A stretch of 43,578 nt of DNA from UBA2991 sp965221735. GTDB lineage: Bacteria; Chloroflexota; Dehalococcoidia; Tepidiformales; Tepidiformaceae. Below are positions 31,930-40,153 of the stretch, piece by piece; positions within the stretch are counted from its first letter, which is position 1; every line of letters begins with the position of its first letter. The notes under the pieces are model-generated. The model searched no databases. It had not been told where the DNA came from and saw only the letters and a list, made by a program, of their open reading frames with translations. The stretch lies in assembly GCA_965221735.1 (NCBI GenBank), contig CBDCSS010000001.1:1-43578 (forward strand), in the 5' to 3' direction. Both the position numbers and the translations under genes were made by a program.

Positions 31930-32208
31930 TCAGTGAGGGGTATTCACCGTCACGCCGCACGCCGCGAGCTTCTGCTTCCACGTGAACATGAATTTGCGGC
32001 ACTGCAACAGCTTGTGCTCGTGGTCGCGGACGATGCCCTTGGCGTGCTCGAGCGCGTCATGGTCCGAGCCCTTGCCCTGGTGGTCCTCCTGGAGCTTCAC
32101 GTACTCCTGGTAGCGCTTCACCATCGCCTGCTCGTGCTTGTAGGCGTCGACCGCGGCCTTGAGCTTCTTCTGGTACTCCGAGATTTCCTTCTTCGAGCAT
32201 TTCGCCAT
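31930..32208 (-). CDS. Small Lys/Glu-rich helical protein, 92 aa
   Basis: MAKCSKKEISEYQKKLKAAVDAYKHEQAMVKRYQEYVKLQ is a long amphipathic helix rich in Lys, Glu, His and Gln, ending CGVTVNTPH. Same size, composition and layout as the proteins at 32218, 32501 and 33360, so the four may be distant paralogues. Good Shine-Dalgarno (GGAGACC). No family known to me. Confidence 0.7.
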   Translation of the reverse strand: MAKCSKKEISEYQKKLKAAVDAYKHEQAMVKRYQEYVKLQEDHQGKGSDHDALEHAKGIVRDHEHKLLQCRKFMFTWKQKLAACGVTVNTPH

Positions 32209-32217
32209 CGGGGTCTC

Positions 32218-32508
32218 CTACTGCGGAATGTAGCCGCCGAGCTTCTTCACCGCGGCCATCGCCTTGTGCTCCGCGGCCAGGTCCTTCTCCATGCGCCGCC
32301 GGAGCTTGTCGATCTGCGCCTTCTTCGCGCGCATCTGCTTCTCGATTTCCGCCTTCTGGTGCGCGTCGAAATCGTGGTGGCTGTGCAGCGTCACGTCGAG
32401 CGAGTGCATCTGCCCGAGCGCGTAGTGCAGCGCCTTGTTGTCCGCGGCCACCTTCCTCTTCGCTGCCTCGTATGCGTCCAGCGCCCGCCCGTAATCACCC
32501 TTAGCCAT
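32218..32508 (-). CDS. Small charged helical protein, 96 aa
   Basis: MAKGDYGRALDAYEAAKRKVAADNKALHYALGQMH then a His-rich stretch (LHSHHDFDAHQ) and a basic helix, ending KKLGGYIPQ. Heptad-like spacing suggests a coiled coil. Overlaps the upstream gene by eight bases. Confidence 0.68.
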   Translation of the reverse strand: MAKGDYGRALDAYEAAKRKVAADNKALHYALGQMHSLDVTLHSHHDFDAHQKAEIEKQMRAKKAQIDKLRRRMEKDLAAEHKAMAAVKKLGGYIPQ

Positions 32509-32749
32509 GTGGATGCTCCTGTCGTTCGATCATTTTCTTGAGATGCACGATTTCCTTCGTCACCCGCTCCATCTCCAGCTGCGCCTCGTGCTCAGCCTGG
32601 ACCATCGCCGCGCGCTTCGCGAGCGAGACGTTGCGACGGCCCGCGTCAACGTCCGCGAGCTCGCGCTTCTCCTTGTCCAGCACCGACTTCACGTGCCGGC
32701 GCCTCGATTCGAGCTCCGCGAGCTTGCGGCGGTCGTACTCGTCTCTCAC
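32501..32749 (-). CDS. Small coiled-coil protein, 82 aa
   Basis: MRDEYDRRKLAELESRRRHVKSVLDKEKRELADVD and VTKEIVHLKKMIERQEHPHG: almost entirely Arg/Lys/Glu helix. ATGA overlap with the upstream gene. Likely a coiled-coil structural or scaffold-like protein. Confidence 0.68.
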   Translation of the reverse strand: MRDEYDRRKLAELESRRRHVKSVLDKEKRELADVDAGRRNVSLAKRAAMVQAEHEAQLEMERVTKEIVHLKKMIERQEHPHG

Positions 32750-33087
32750 GACTTGGCGGCGCCTTTCCAGTGCTCCTTGCCGTGCGCGCGAATCCAGTCA
32801 CGCATCTTGCGCCAGTCGTGCCCGCAGTCGTTCCAGGCAGCGAGCGATTCCTTGTCCATCCATATCTCTTTCTCCGGCAGGAAGCCGGCCGCGAGCGCGC
32901 CCTTCGTGATCTGAGCGGCGTCGAAATCCTCCGCCTCGATCTCGGTCTGGAGTTTCACGACCGCGTGCTCATGCCACAAACTCGGCGGGTAGGGAATCAA
33001 GCCATCCTCCCAATCCGCCGCCCACTCGTCATTCGTCATCGCGGCCAAGTCCTCACGGCCCGGCGCAAACATCGGATAGTCAGTCAT
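32746..33087 (-). CDS. Acidic Trp-rich hypothetical protein, 113 aa
   Basis: MTDYPMFAPGREDLAAMTNDEWAADWEDGLIPYPPSLW: acidic and rich in Trp, with a later basic Trp-rich tail (DWRKMRDWIRAHGKEHWKGAAKS). Overlaps both neighbours. Not recognised. Confidence 0.65.
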   Translation of the reverse strand: MTDYPMFAPGREDLAAMTNDEWAADWEDGLIPYPPSLWHEHAVVKLQTEIEAEDFDAAQITKGALAAGFLPEKEIWMDKESLAAWNDCGHDWRKMRDWIRAHGKEHWKGAAKS

Positions 33088-33358
33088 TTGCGATCTCCTC
33101 GTACTTGTGCTCGAACTGCGCGTCCTGCACCGGCCAGATCTCCCCGAGCGCGCCGCGTACCAGCCAGCTCGCCATCGGGGTCGTCACCCATCCCTCCAGG
33201 GTCTGGATGCGCGCCTGCTTCTGACCCTCGAAATGGAGCTTCGCGTTCCGGTGCGCGTCCTGCACCCAGGACGGGCCGGAGCCGTCGCGCAGGCACTCCC
33301 AGACTTCGGAGAGCCGCAGCGCCTCGACCTCGACCGGCTTGCAGCGGTACCGCGCCAT
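33080..33358 (-). CDS. Conserved phage protein of the YRKKPVxVEA type, 92 aa
   Basis: MARYRCKPVEVEALRLSEVWECL, then IQTLEGWVTTPMASWLVRGALGEIWPVQDAQFEHKYEEI. This is the very common small phage protein whose general form is KYRKKPVVVEA...TLEG...GDWIIRGVKGE.YP..PD.FE..YE. Its function is not established. Start at 33358; a longer open frame to 33400 is not needed. Confidence 0.8.
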   Translation of the reverse strand: MARYRCKPVEVEALRLSEVWECLRDGSGPSWVQDAHRNAKLHFEGQKQARIQTLEGWVTTPMASWLVRGALGEIWPVQDAQFEHKYEEIAND

Positions 33359-33359
33359 G

Positions 33360-33635
33360 TCACAGGTCCGGATGGTGCGGGTGCGGGACCGGCGGGACAT
33401 GCAGCCCCTTCGCCGTGAGCGCCCGGTGCAGCGTGTTCGCCTTCTTCACCGCGGCGTTCGTCTTCTTCATGCTGAGGTCCACCATCCGGCGCATCTGCGC
33501 CTCAAGGCGCGCGTCGTCCCGGTCCTGCGCATAGTGGTACTTCGCGACCCACTTCCGCTCGGCCGCCAGGTCCGCCGGAATCTCCCGGTGCACCAGCGTG
33601 TCGTACTCTTTCACCAGTTCTTGTGTCGTCGCCAT
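33360..33635 (-). CDS. Small charged helical protein, 91 aa
   Basis: MATTQELVKEYDTLVHREIPADLAAERKWVAKYHYAQDRDDARLEAQMRRM: helix-rich with a Lys/Ala second half and a Pro/His tail (HVPPVPHPHHPDL). Similar in size and make-up to the proteins at 31930, 32218 and 32501. Confidence 0.68.
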   Translation of the reverse strand: MATTQELVKEYDTLVHREIPADLAAERKWVAKYHYAQDRDDARLEAQMRRMVDLSMKKTNAAVKKANTLHRALTAKGLHVPPVPHPHHPDL

Positions 33636-33647
33636 AGTTCGCGCTCC

Positions 33648-33788
33648 TCAGAAAAACGCCAGCAGCGTCAGCAGCACTTCCTCGATCTGAAACGCATCGC
33701 CCACGCCGATCAAGTGCAGGCTCGCCGCGGTCACGGCCGCGATCACGGTGAGCGCGACCAGGACGTACTTGAGCGGCGGCCGCTTCAC
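33648..33788 (-). CDS. Small single-span membrane protein, 46 aa
   Basis: GTG at 33788 overlaps the preceding stop (GTGA). VKRPPLKYVLVALTVIAAVTAASLHLIGVGDAF shows a basic start and one membrane segment (about 8-27), then a second hydrophobic end (VLLTLLAFF). Could be a lysis or superinfection membrane protein. Small size; real by coupling. Confidence 0.6.
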   Translation of the reverse strand: MKRPPLKYVLVALTVIAAVTAASLHLIGVGDAFQIEEVLLTLLAFF

Positions 33789-35008
33789 GAGTCCGGGTCC
33801 GTCGGGTCGGTCTCGTAGTCGTCGCCCGCGGTCATGTCGTCATCCGTCACGTCCGTCGGGTCGGGGTCGTAATCATCGCCCGCGCCCTGGTCGTCGTCGG
33901 TCACGTCCGTCGGGTCCGGGTCGTAGCCACCGCCGCCGTACGGGTCGCTCGGGGTCGGCTGCGCCTTGTACTTCTCATAGAGCCCATCCCCGTCGGGCGG
34001 GTCCTCGCGTCCGGGGTAGGGCTTTTCGATGAGCGACTTCTTCGAACTGAGCGTGCGCGAGACGTGCGGGTTGAACACGAGCCGCACCATCGGCCGGTAC
34101 GCCTCCAGCTTGTCGGCGATGGTCTGCTCCGGGATGCCGGCGCCCGCCTTGCCGAACACCTCCCCAATCTTCCCGGGCCCGCCGTAGCCGCGAAAGGTAT
34201 CGAGCATCGCGCCGAGCGAGTCCCACTCCGCCACCGCGTAGTCGTCGCACATGACGATGCGCACGCAGCAATCGAGCGGACCGCGCACGTGCACCGGCTG
34301 CTTGAGGTTCGTGAGCTGGTCGACCAGCGTCGCCTCAAGCACCGCGTAGGGACCGACCGGAAACTTGCCGCGCAACAACTGCCGGTGCGTCACGTTCTGT
34401 TGCCAGCGGATGTCCTCGCGATTCTCGATGCGCTTCTGGATGCGCGACGTGAGCTCGGCGTTCACGGAGATCCCCGCGGAGAGCTTCAGCGCCGCCTCCA
34501 TCTCTATCGAGAGCTGCGTGCTCCAGGTGTTTTCCTGCTGCGTCTCTTTGGTTTTTTCGACCTCGAACTCGTCGGCATACGCTTTCGGCCGGTCATTCTC
34601 GATCGTGTAGGTCTGGCTCGTCGGTGAGCCCTGTGGTGTCAGGACCGCGGGCATCACCTCGTAGCTATCGATATCGTCGAGCGTGAAATCGTGGAACTCG
34701 ATGACCGGGGCGTCCTTGTGGCCCTCGCCGCTGCCTTGCCCGATGCGAATCTGGTGCGCCGGCCGGTACGCGAAAATCGTCGCCCCGTCGCGCTCGATGG
34801 TCGTCTTGCGGAACCCGCCGCCGTAGTCGATGCCCCAGGCGAGCGGCCCGCCGCCTGCGCCCGCGAACCAATTCGCGCCGCGCCTGTTCGGGCCGGCGTC
34901 GAAGTGCACCTGGCGCAGGCAGTGATAGGCGATGTTGTACGCGAGGCTCGGGAGCTGGTGGTCCACCAGCGCCCGGAAGGATTCCTTCAGCGTGCGTTCG
35001 TACGCCAT
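33785..35008 (-). CDS. Large hypothetical protein with possible aerolysin-like core and Asp-rich repeats, 407 aa
   Basis: Start MAYERTLKESFRALVDHQLP at 35008. The central part (about 140-240) has the alternating polar pattern of a beta pore-former: EVEKTKETQQENTWSTQLSIE, ALKLSAGISVNAEL, then IRWQQNVTHRQLLRGKFPVGPYAV, similar in style to ETX/MTX2 aerolysin-like proteins. This is a pattern match only. The last 50 residues repeat DPDPTDVTDDD two to three times and are strongly acidic, possibly calcium-binding. It lies among small proteins between lysis and fibre genes. Alternatives: an injected or virion surface protein. Confidence 0.6.
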   Translation of the reverse strand: MAYERTLKESFRALVDHQLPSLAYNIAYHCLRQVHFDAGPNRRGANWFAGAGGGPLAWGIDYGGGFRKTTIERDGATIFAYRPAHQIRIGQGSGEGHKDAPVIEFHDFTLDDIDSYEVMPAVLTPQGSPTSQTYTIENDRPKAYADEFEVEKTKETQQENTWSTQLSIEMEAALKLSAGISVNAELTSRIQKRIENREDIRWQQNVTHRQLLRGKFPVGPYAVLEATLVDQLTNLKQPVHVRGPLDCCVRIVMCDDYAVAEWDSLGAMLDTFRGYGGPGKIGEVFGKAGAGIPEQTIADKLEAYRPMVRLVFNPHVSRTLSSKKSLIEKPYPGREDPPDGDGLYEKYKAQPTPSDPYGGGGYDPDPTDVTDDDQGAGDDYDPDPTDVTDDDMTAGDDYETDPTDPDS

Positions 35009-35283
35009 TAGAGCGCGGCGAGAATCTTGTCGATACGCTCGCGGATTTCCGGGTCGCCGTAGTCGCCGCCCTGGTCGGCACTGATGCCCACGTAGTTGTA
35101 GTCGTTGGGCGCCGGCATCGTCATCCACAGGCCGGTCTCAGCCTCGATATGGAACCACGACATCTTGTCGTCCTCAGCGACGGTCATGCGCTTGTACTTG
35201 CGCGCATTCTCGATCTGCTGCTCCAGGGTGTACCGCTTCCAGTCCAGCTTGATGTAGCGGATTGCGTCGCTCTCGAAGCTCAT
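35008..35283 (-). CDS. Hypothetical protein, 91 aa
   Basis: MSFESDAIRYIKLDWKRYTLEQQIENARKYKRM then a hydrophobic, Met/Trp-containing middle (SWFHIEAETGLWMTMPAPNDYNYVG) and an acidic helical end. The TAATG overlap couples it to the large gene downstream, so it may be a partner of that protein. Confidence 0.62.
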   Translation of the reverse strand: MSFESDAIRYIKLDWKRYTLEQQIENARKYKRMTVAEDDKMSWFHIEAETGLWMTMPAPNDYNYVGISADQGGDYGDPEIRERIDKILAAL

Positions 35284-35287
35284 GTCC

Positions 35288-35734
35288 CTAGCCCTCGCTC
35301 TCGATGATTTCCCGCGCCACCCATCCGATGGACGGGTCGTAGCTCGATGCCGGCTTGCCGGCCATCAGTCCCTCGCACGTCTCCCACAGCGCGATGTCGA
35401 GCTTCTCCCCGAGCGCTCGCGCCTCCGGCTCGAACTTGCCCCGATAGCGCGTGTCGCCGAGCGGGCAGAATCCCGCCGTGTAGGGCAGGCAGCCGACCTT
35501 GCCGAGCCAATGGAAGTACGTCGCGTACGAGGGGTATCCCGTCCCGTCCATGCGCTCGCGCCCGCCCTCGGCGCAGTCGTCGAGCATGTGGAGGAACAGG
35601 CCATACGCGACCGCCTCGACCTGGAGCGACCATTCGTCATCCAGGCTGTTCATGTGGGCGTCCCACTCCACGCCCGCCGCATGCTCGCGGAAGCGTTGGC
35701 CGCGCGCGGTGTAGTAGTTGGGATCGCGCGTCAT
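35288..35734 (-). CDS. Hypothetical protein, 148 aa
   Basis: MTRDPNYYTARGQRFREHAAGVEWDAHMNSLDDEW at 35734 overlaps the upstream stop (ATGA); an ATG two codons earlier is also possible. Helical, Trp/Tyr-rich, with GTGYPSYATYFHWLGKVGCLPYTAGFCPLG in the middle. Not recognised. Confidence 0.62.
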   Translation of the reverse strand: MTRDPNYYTARGQRFREHAAGVEWDAHMNSLDDEWSLQVEAVAYGLFLHMLDDCAEGGRERMDGTGYPSYATYFHWLGKVGCLPYTAGFCPLGDTRYRGKFEPEARALGEKLDIALWETCEGLMAGKPASSYDPSIGWVAREIIESEG

Positions 35735-36102
35735 GACCATTTGCCTTTGAATTCGAACTCCACCCAGTCGCTGTGCTCCGGCATCGGCTCGCCGTCGCAC
35801 GTCGGCAGTGCCGTCCAGCGCCGGCGGAGCTTGATGGTCCCATTCTCGAGGCACATGTCTTTCGAGAGCCGCCAGGGCAGCTCCCCCAGGACCTGCACCC
35901 AGAAGCCGCGCCCGTCGTACTCGTGACGGAACTCGACATCCAGCCGCTTGCCGCCGCACACCGCGAAGCCGCCATCGGAGCGCCGCGCGTCCACGATGTC
36001 GGGCTGGATGGAATCGGGGTCGGGAAGGTCGGAGAACCACAGCGTGTTGATGCCGTCCCGCGTCGTGACCTGCACGTCGCCGCCCGGTGCGTCGAGTTTC
36101 AT
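35731..36102 (-). CDS. Hypothetical beta-rich protein, 123 aa
   Basis: MKLDAPGGDVQVTTRDGINTLWFSDLPDPDSIQPD and repeated beta strands (RLDVEFRHEYDGRGFWVQVLGEL, WVEFEFKGKWS). First gene after the fibre-like protein; could be a small head or tail decoration protein. Not recognised. Confidence 0.6.
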   Translation of the reverse strand: MKLDAPGGDVQVTTRDGINTLWFSDLPDPDSIQPDIVDARRSDGGFAVCGGKRLDVEFRHEYDGRGFWVQVLGELPWRLSKDMCLENGTIKLRRRWTALPTCDGEPMPEHSDWVEFEFKGKWS

Positions 36103-36111
36103 CGCTCCCTC

Positions 36112-38715
36112 CTATCGGATGCCGAACAGGCGCACGGTCACCATGGTCGCCGCCACGATGCCCGTGTTTCCATCGGGGTTGAATCCCTCGATGAACAGAT
36201 GGCTGGCGCTGGTCCTTTCGTCATTTCGTCTCACCAGAGATAGAATTGCGTTGAGCGTGGATGTCTGGTCCAGGCCGCCGAACCGGCCGAACCCATGCAG
36301 CCGGACGGGATTCGATGTCGAGATAGAGCCCGTCCGCCATCCGGGGAAAGTGATAAGGCCAATGTGCTCGTAGTCCACCGAGTTACGTCTTTCCGTCCAC
36401 CTGATTTCGGCCTCGAGCCCGCGCCATGGGGTATCGCCGCCGATGCCCGCATAAATCTTCGTCGAGACGCCTGAAGCCAGCCTTTCCCCGGACGGATGCC
36501 ATGCGTCGGCCCGCGCCGTGTGCTCCCACAGCAAAACATTCTGGTGGCCGAAGACCGCATGCGTGGCTTGCTCGGCGGCATGCTCGCCGAAATCGCCGTC
36601 CCATTCGGTCGTCACCGTGACCTGCTGAGGGTTGTACCGCAGCGAGACGGCGAACTCTCCCTGGAAGTTCGCCGCGTCCCAGTACTGCCAGCTCGCATCG
36701 TGGAACCGACGGATCGCGAGATGGCTCAGCGTGTCTGTTCCGAGCCCCGCAATGACCACCTCATAGCGCCGCGCGTCATTGGCGATCGGGATGCGGAACA
36801 GGGCGTCGCCAGTAGCGGACGCGGCGGCAACCGTGGGCGCTGTGTAGGTGGCCGCCTGCGCCGCGTCCAGGTCCCATGAGCTCCGGAACGCAATCCCGCC
36901 TTCGGACCCGTCGGTGTTCACGTCCCGGAGCCCGAGAGATCGGGTCTTGGTGTGCACGATGATGTCTCTCACCGCGCGCTCGAGTGGGGGTAGCTCGGTC
37001 TCCTCGATGCGAGCTACGTCAGCCTCAAGCTCGGCGATGTCGGTCTCGGCCTGTTCCTGTTGCGCTTCGAGCGCCGCTACGCTGGACGGGTCGCCGGTGA
37101 GGCGTACGAGAGTGAGCGTGCTTTGGCCGGAGGTTTGCACATCGCCCGCTTCGCACCGCAGCCGAACGCGCACCTTCGTCTCGGCGGCCAAGTTGAAGAC
37201 GATAATTTTCGTCACCCGCTCGGTCGTCATCCCGCGGATGAAAATTGTAGACGACTGAATCAGCGTCGAGCTCGGGTCGGCATCGTCGACGATCTGAATC
37301 ACCGACGAGTTGTTGTTGCTCCGCGTCTGAAGCGAGCCCTCGAAGTATCCCAGGTAGACGCCCGCCGAAACGGTGATGTCGTCGGCCCCTGCAGCGGTGA
37401 TGAATTCGGCGTCACCGGCACCGCTGACGACGCTGATGGGGTCGGTCGCGATGGGCGCAAGGTCAGCCGTGCGCGGTCGGGTGCTGTCGCCGTCGTCGGC
37501 GTCGACCCGTGCACTCGCCTCGAACGCGACGCGCTCCTTGCGCGCGTCCCTCGGCTCAGGCTCCGGAATCCGATCGTCGACCTGCGCAAGGGCAGTCGCC
37601 CCGAGTTGGCCAGCGAAGGTTGTATGCGCCAGCACGCGGTCGCTGATTTGCAGCGTGACCGTATGGGTTGCCCCGGCAAATGCGTTTATCTCTGCGTAGC
37701 CATATCCGTAGTAGTCCCACATCGCATCCGTGGAATGGCCCAGAGCGAGCAACAGGTTCGCCGTAATCGCCCCCTCGACCCCGCTGATCAGCACCTGGTA
37801 CCGCCGCACGTCCGCACCCGCCGGGACGCGCAGCAAGATGAAGTTGTCGGTGTTGCCGTCCGAGAAAGACGGAGCGCTGTAGGTAGCTCCGCGCGCGGCG
37901 AGATTGGTGGTGTCGTGGTTTTCTCCAATGCCTCCTTCGGAGCCGTCGCTGTTCACGTCCTGCCAATTGTGGTCGACGAGATCGCCGACGATGATGTCCT
38001 GCACTGCGCCTTGCAGGCCGTCCACCTTGGCCTCCAGGCCGGACACGTCGCCCTCGACCGCCTCGATACGGCTCGTGTCCTGCGCCGGGTCTTGCGGTGC
38101 GATCTGCATCAGCAGCAGATCGTTCGGCGTCGTCACGAGGTCGAATAGCGCGGTGCTGTCGGCCTGCGCGAGGTAGTAGTAGTCCCGCGTCGCCTGCGCG
38201 TCGGACGGACGAGTATCGAACGGGAGCAGGCGCGTCCCGCCCGCCCCCGGGTAAAAGGTGTCCGAGCCCCCGCTCGTGAACTTGAGGCGCACGCGGCTCA
38301 GAGAGACATCCGCCGGCACCGAGATTGCAATGTGATACGTCCGGGTGAGGCGCAGGAACGTTACTAGCGGAGATCCGAAATCCTCCCCCCGGAACGTGTC
38401 GCCGAGCACGTACGCGATCCTGAAGCCGGCGGCGCTGTCCTCATCCGTCGGGGCGGCGAAGTTCCCGATGCCGGCCACGAGCCCTTCGACCGCCGCGATA
38501 TGGTCCCGGTTGTCCTTGACCCGGTGGTCGAGGCTCGCGATGTCCTCCTGCGCCGTGCTGACATCGGCCTCCAGCGCGTCGATGTCCTCCTGTGCCGTGC
38601 TGACATCGGTCTCCAGCACGTCGAGTCCGCGTCCGTCGGCGAGCTCGACCTGGTCGGCGTCGGTGAGGAAGCCGTCGATGGCGCGGAGCTTGCGCGGTAC
38701 CAGGGAGGCCGTCAT
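36112..38715 (-). CDS. Long fibre-like protein with coiled-coil start and repeated beta domains, 867 aa
   Basis: Residues 1-80 are a trimeric-type coiled coil with a repeated heptad block (DVSTAQEDIDALEADVSTAQEDIASL). Two homologous beta domains follow, each starting with DVN(S/T)DGSEGGI and containing RRY(Q/E)V(L/V)I(S/A)G, at about residues 255-365 and 605-720, separated by a second coiled coil (VAALEAQQEQAETDIAELEADVARIEE). The end is a beta-rich tip. This layout is that of phage head or tail fibres/spikes. It lies next to the portal rather than with the tail genes. Confidence 0.75.
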   Translation of the reverse strand: MTASLVPRKLRAIDGFLTDADQVELADGRGLDVLETDVSTAQEDIDALEADVSTAQEDIASLDHRVKDNRDHIAAVEGLVAGIGNFAAPTDEDSAAGFRIAYVLGDTFRGEDFGSPLVTFLRLTRTYHIAISVPADVSLSRVRLKFTSGGSDTFYPGAGGTRLLPFDTRPSDAQATRDYYYLAQADSTALFDLVTTPNDLLLMQIAPQDPAQDTSRIEAVEGDVSGLEAKVDGLQGAVQDIIVGDLVDHNWQDVNSDGSEGGIGENHDTTNLAARGATYSAPSFSDGNTDNFILLRVPAGADVRRYQVLISGVEGAITANLLLALGHSTDAMWDYYGYGYAEINAFAGATHTVTLQISDRVLAHTTFAGQLGATALAQVDDRIPEPEPRDARKERVAFEASARVDADDGDSTRPRTADLAPIATDPISVVSGAGDAEFITAAGADDITVSAGVYLGYFEGSLQTRSNNNSSVIQIVDDADPSSTLIQSSTIFIRGMTTERVTKIIVFNLAAETKVRVRLRCEAGDVQTSGQSTLTLVRLTGDPSSVAALEAQQEQAETDIAELEADVARIEETELPPLERAVRDIIVHTKTRSLGLRDVNTDGSEGGIAFRSSWDLDAAQAATYTAPTVAAASATGDALFRIPIANDARRYEVVIAGLGTDTLSHLAIRRFHDASWQYWDAANFQGEFAVSLRYNPQQVTVTTEWDGDFGEHAAEQATHAVFGHQNVLLWEHTARADAWHPSGERLASGVSTKIYAGIGGDTPWRGLEAEIRWTERRNSVDYEHIGLITFPGWRTGSISTSNPVRLHGFGRFGGLDQTSTLNAILSLVRRNDERTSASHLFIEGFNPDGNTGIVAATMVTVRLFGIR

Positions 38716-38748
38716 TCGCTCGTCTCCTGTGATTGAGGTGTTGCCCTT

Positions 38749-38823
38749 GCCTTGCCTCGCCCCGCCGAGCCCCGCCCCGCCTTGCCGGGCCGCGCCACGC
38801 CAAGCCTTGCCTCACCCCGCCCC
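38749..38823. repeat. GCCNN pentanucleotide repeat, 15 units
   Basis: Strict period-five GCC plus two variable bases (one unit reads ACCCC), filling the gap between the portal stop and the leader of the fibre-like gene. On the transcribed strand: NNGGC repeats, ending about 35 bases before the ATG at 38715, whose own Shine-Dalgarno (AGGAGA) is separate. Confidence 0.92.
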
Positions 38824-38826
38824 GAG

Positions 38827-40149
38827 CTAATCATCCGGTTCCGCCGGTGCGGTTTCCTGCCCCGCTGTAGACTCGCCTTGCCCCGCATCCGGTGCCCCCT
38901 TCGGGGAGATCAGGTCGTCGCCGCCCTCGATGGGTCCGAGCGCAGGCAGCACGCCCGTCTCGATGTACTCGCGCCCCTCGTTCGGCGTCACGAGCATGCC
39001 GCGCGCGACCCCCTGGTCCATCGCGGCGATACGCTGGCTGACCGTGCCGGCGAAGAGCCGGCGGGTGTCGAATCGCACGCGCCGGCCCATCGTCAGCGAC
39101 TCGGCCGAGAGGAGCTGCGAGCTCACCATCTCGCCCAACATCTCGGCGCGCATGGTGAGCGACTCCGCCCAATCGTATTCGGACATCTCGACGTTCGTCG
39201 TATCTCGCACACCGCCGCCGCCACTGCCGGCGTGGTAGATCTTCCGCGGCGGAACGCGATAGATGCGGCACACGTCGGTGATACTCAGGTCCAGCAGCTT
39301 CACGAGCTCGATGTCCACCGCGTTGAACGGCATGCCCTTCCAGCTGAATCCGGGCGGGAGCACGGGCACCTGCCCCGCAGTGCGCGACCCGGCGAACTGC
39401 TCGGCGAGCCGGCGCCTGAGCTCCTGGATGCGCGGCAGGTCCCATCCCGCGCCCTGCCCGACCTCGATGTCGGACTCCACCACGCCGGAGATGTGCAGCC
39501 CGTTGCGCAGCGTCCCGAGCAGGTGGCGCATCGAATGCGAGAGCACGCCGGTCGTGAGCGAGTAGGCCCACAGCGGCGAAAGCCCACGCAGCCCGTTGTA
39601 GCCGTCGCCGACGATGACCAGGACGTCCTGGCTCGGCACGGCGTAGCGCACCGGGCCGACCAATGGCTGGAGCTGGTACGTCAAGCGCCGGTTGTCCTCG
39701 CTCACCTGGACGTGGCTACGCACCGGGTCGCACGGGTAGATCCGCATCCGCCCGCCCATTGCCGGAATGCGCGGCACCCAGGCGTAGCCGACGCCCCAGG
39801 TGAGCGCCGAGCGGTACAGGTACTCCCACACGTACACCGCGGGCCAACGCCGGTCCGAGTGATTGATCAGGAGCCCGACATCCGAGGCGACCTCACGACC
39901 CGCGCCATCGACCACCGTGCGCGGGAGGCAGGCCATGGTCGTGGCGAGGAGGTTGACCGCGGCTTGCATCGCCGGGATGACCTCGCCGATCTGCCCGTAG
40001 CCGACATAGCCCGAGTCGCGGAATCCGTACTGGCCAGCGGTGAGCGTCGAGTAGGCATTCCCGCCGCCGAGATACACCTCGTCCTCGTCGACGAGCCGGT
40101 TCGCCTCGGGACGCGGACTTTCGCGGGCGCTCTTCCAGAATCCAGCCAT
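38827..40149 (-). CDS. Portal protein, HK97-type, 440 aa
   Basis: MAGFWKSARESPRPEANRLV at 40149. Core shows the portal pattern: AVNLLATTMACLPRTVV, an Asp/His loop, EYLYRSALTWGVGYAWV, DVLVIVGDGYNGLRGLSPLWAYSLT, NGLHISGVV, and LDLSITDVCRIYRVPPRKI with later SEYDWAESLTMRAEML. The C-terminal tail is acidic. It would form the dodecameric ring for DNA entry. It is followed by the fibre-like gene, not by the prohead protease, which is 9.5 kb away. Confidence 0.9.
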   Translation of the reverse strand: MAGFWKSARESPRPEANRLVDEDEVYLGGGNAYSTLTAGQYGFRDSGYVGYGQIGEVIPAMQAAVNLLATTMACLPRTVVDGAGREVASDVGLLINHSDRRWPAVYVWEYLYRSALTWGVGYAWVPRIPAMGGRMRIYPCDPVRSHVQVSEDNRRLTYQLQPLVGPVRYAVPSQDVLVIVGDGYNGLRGLSPLWAYSLTTGVLSHSMRHLLGTLRNGLHISGVVESDIEVGQGAGWDLPRIQELRRRLAEQFAGSRTAGQVPVLPPGFSWKGMPFNAVDIELVKLLDLSITDVCRIYRVPPRKIYHAGSGGGGVRDTTNVEMSEYDWAESLTMRAEMLGEMVSSQLLSAESLTMGRRVRFDTRRLFAGTVSQRIAAMDQGVARGMLVTPNEGREYIETGVLPALGPIEGGDDLISPKGAPDAGQGESTAGQETAPAEPDD

Positions 40150-40153
40150 GCGC

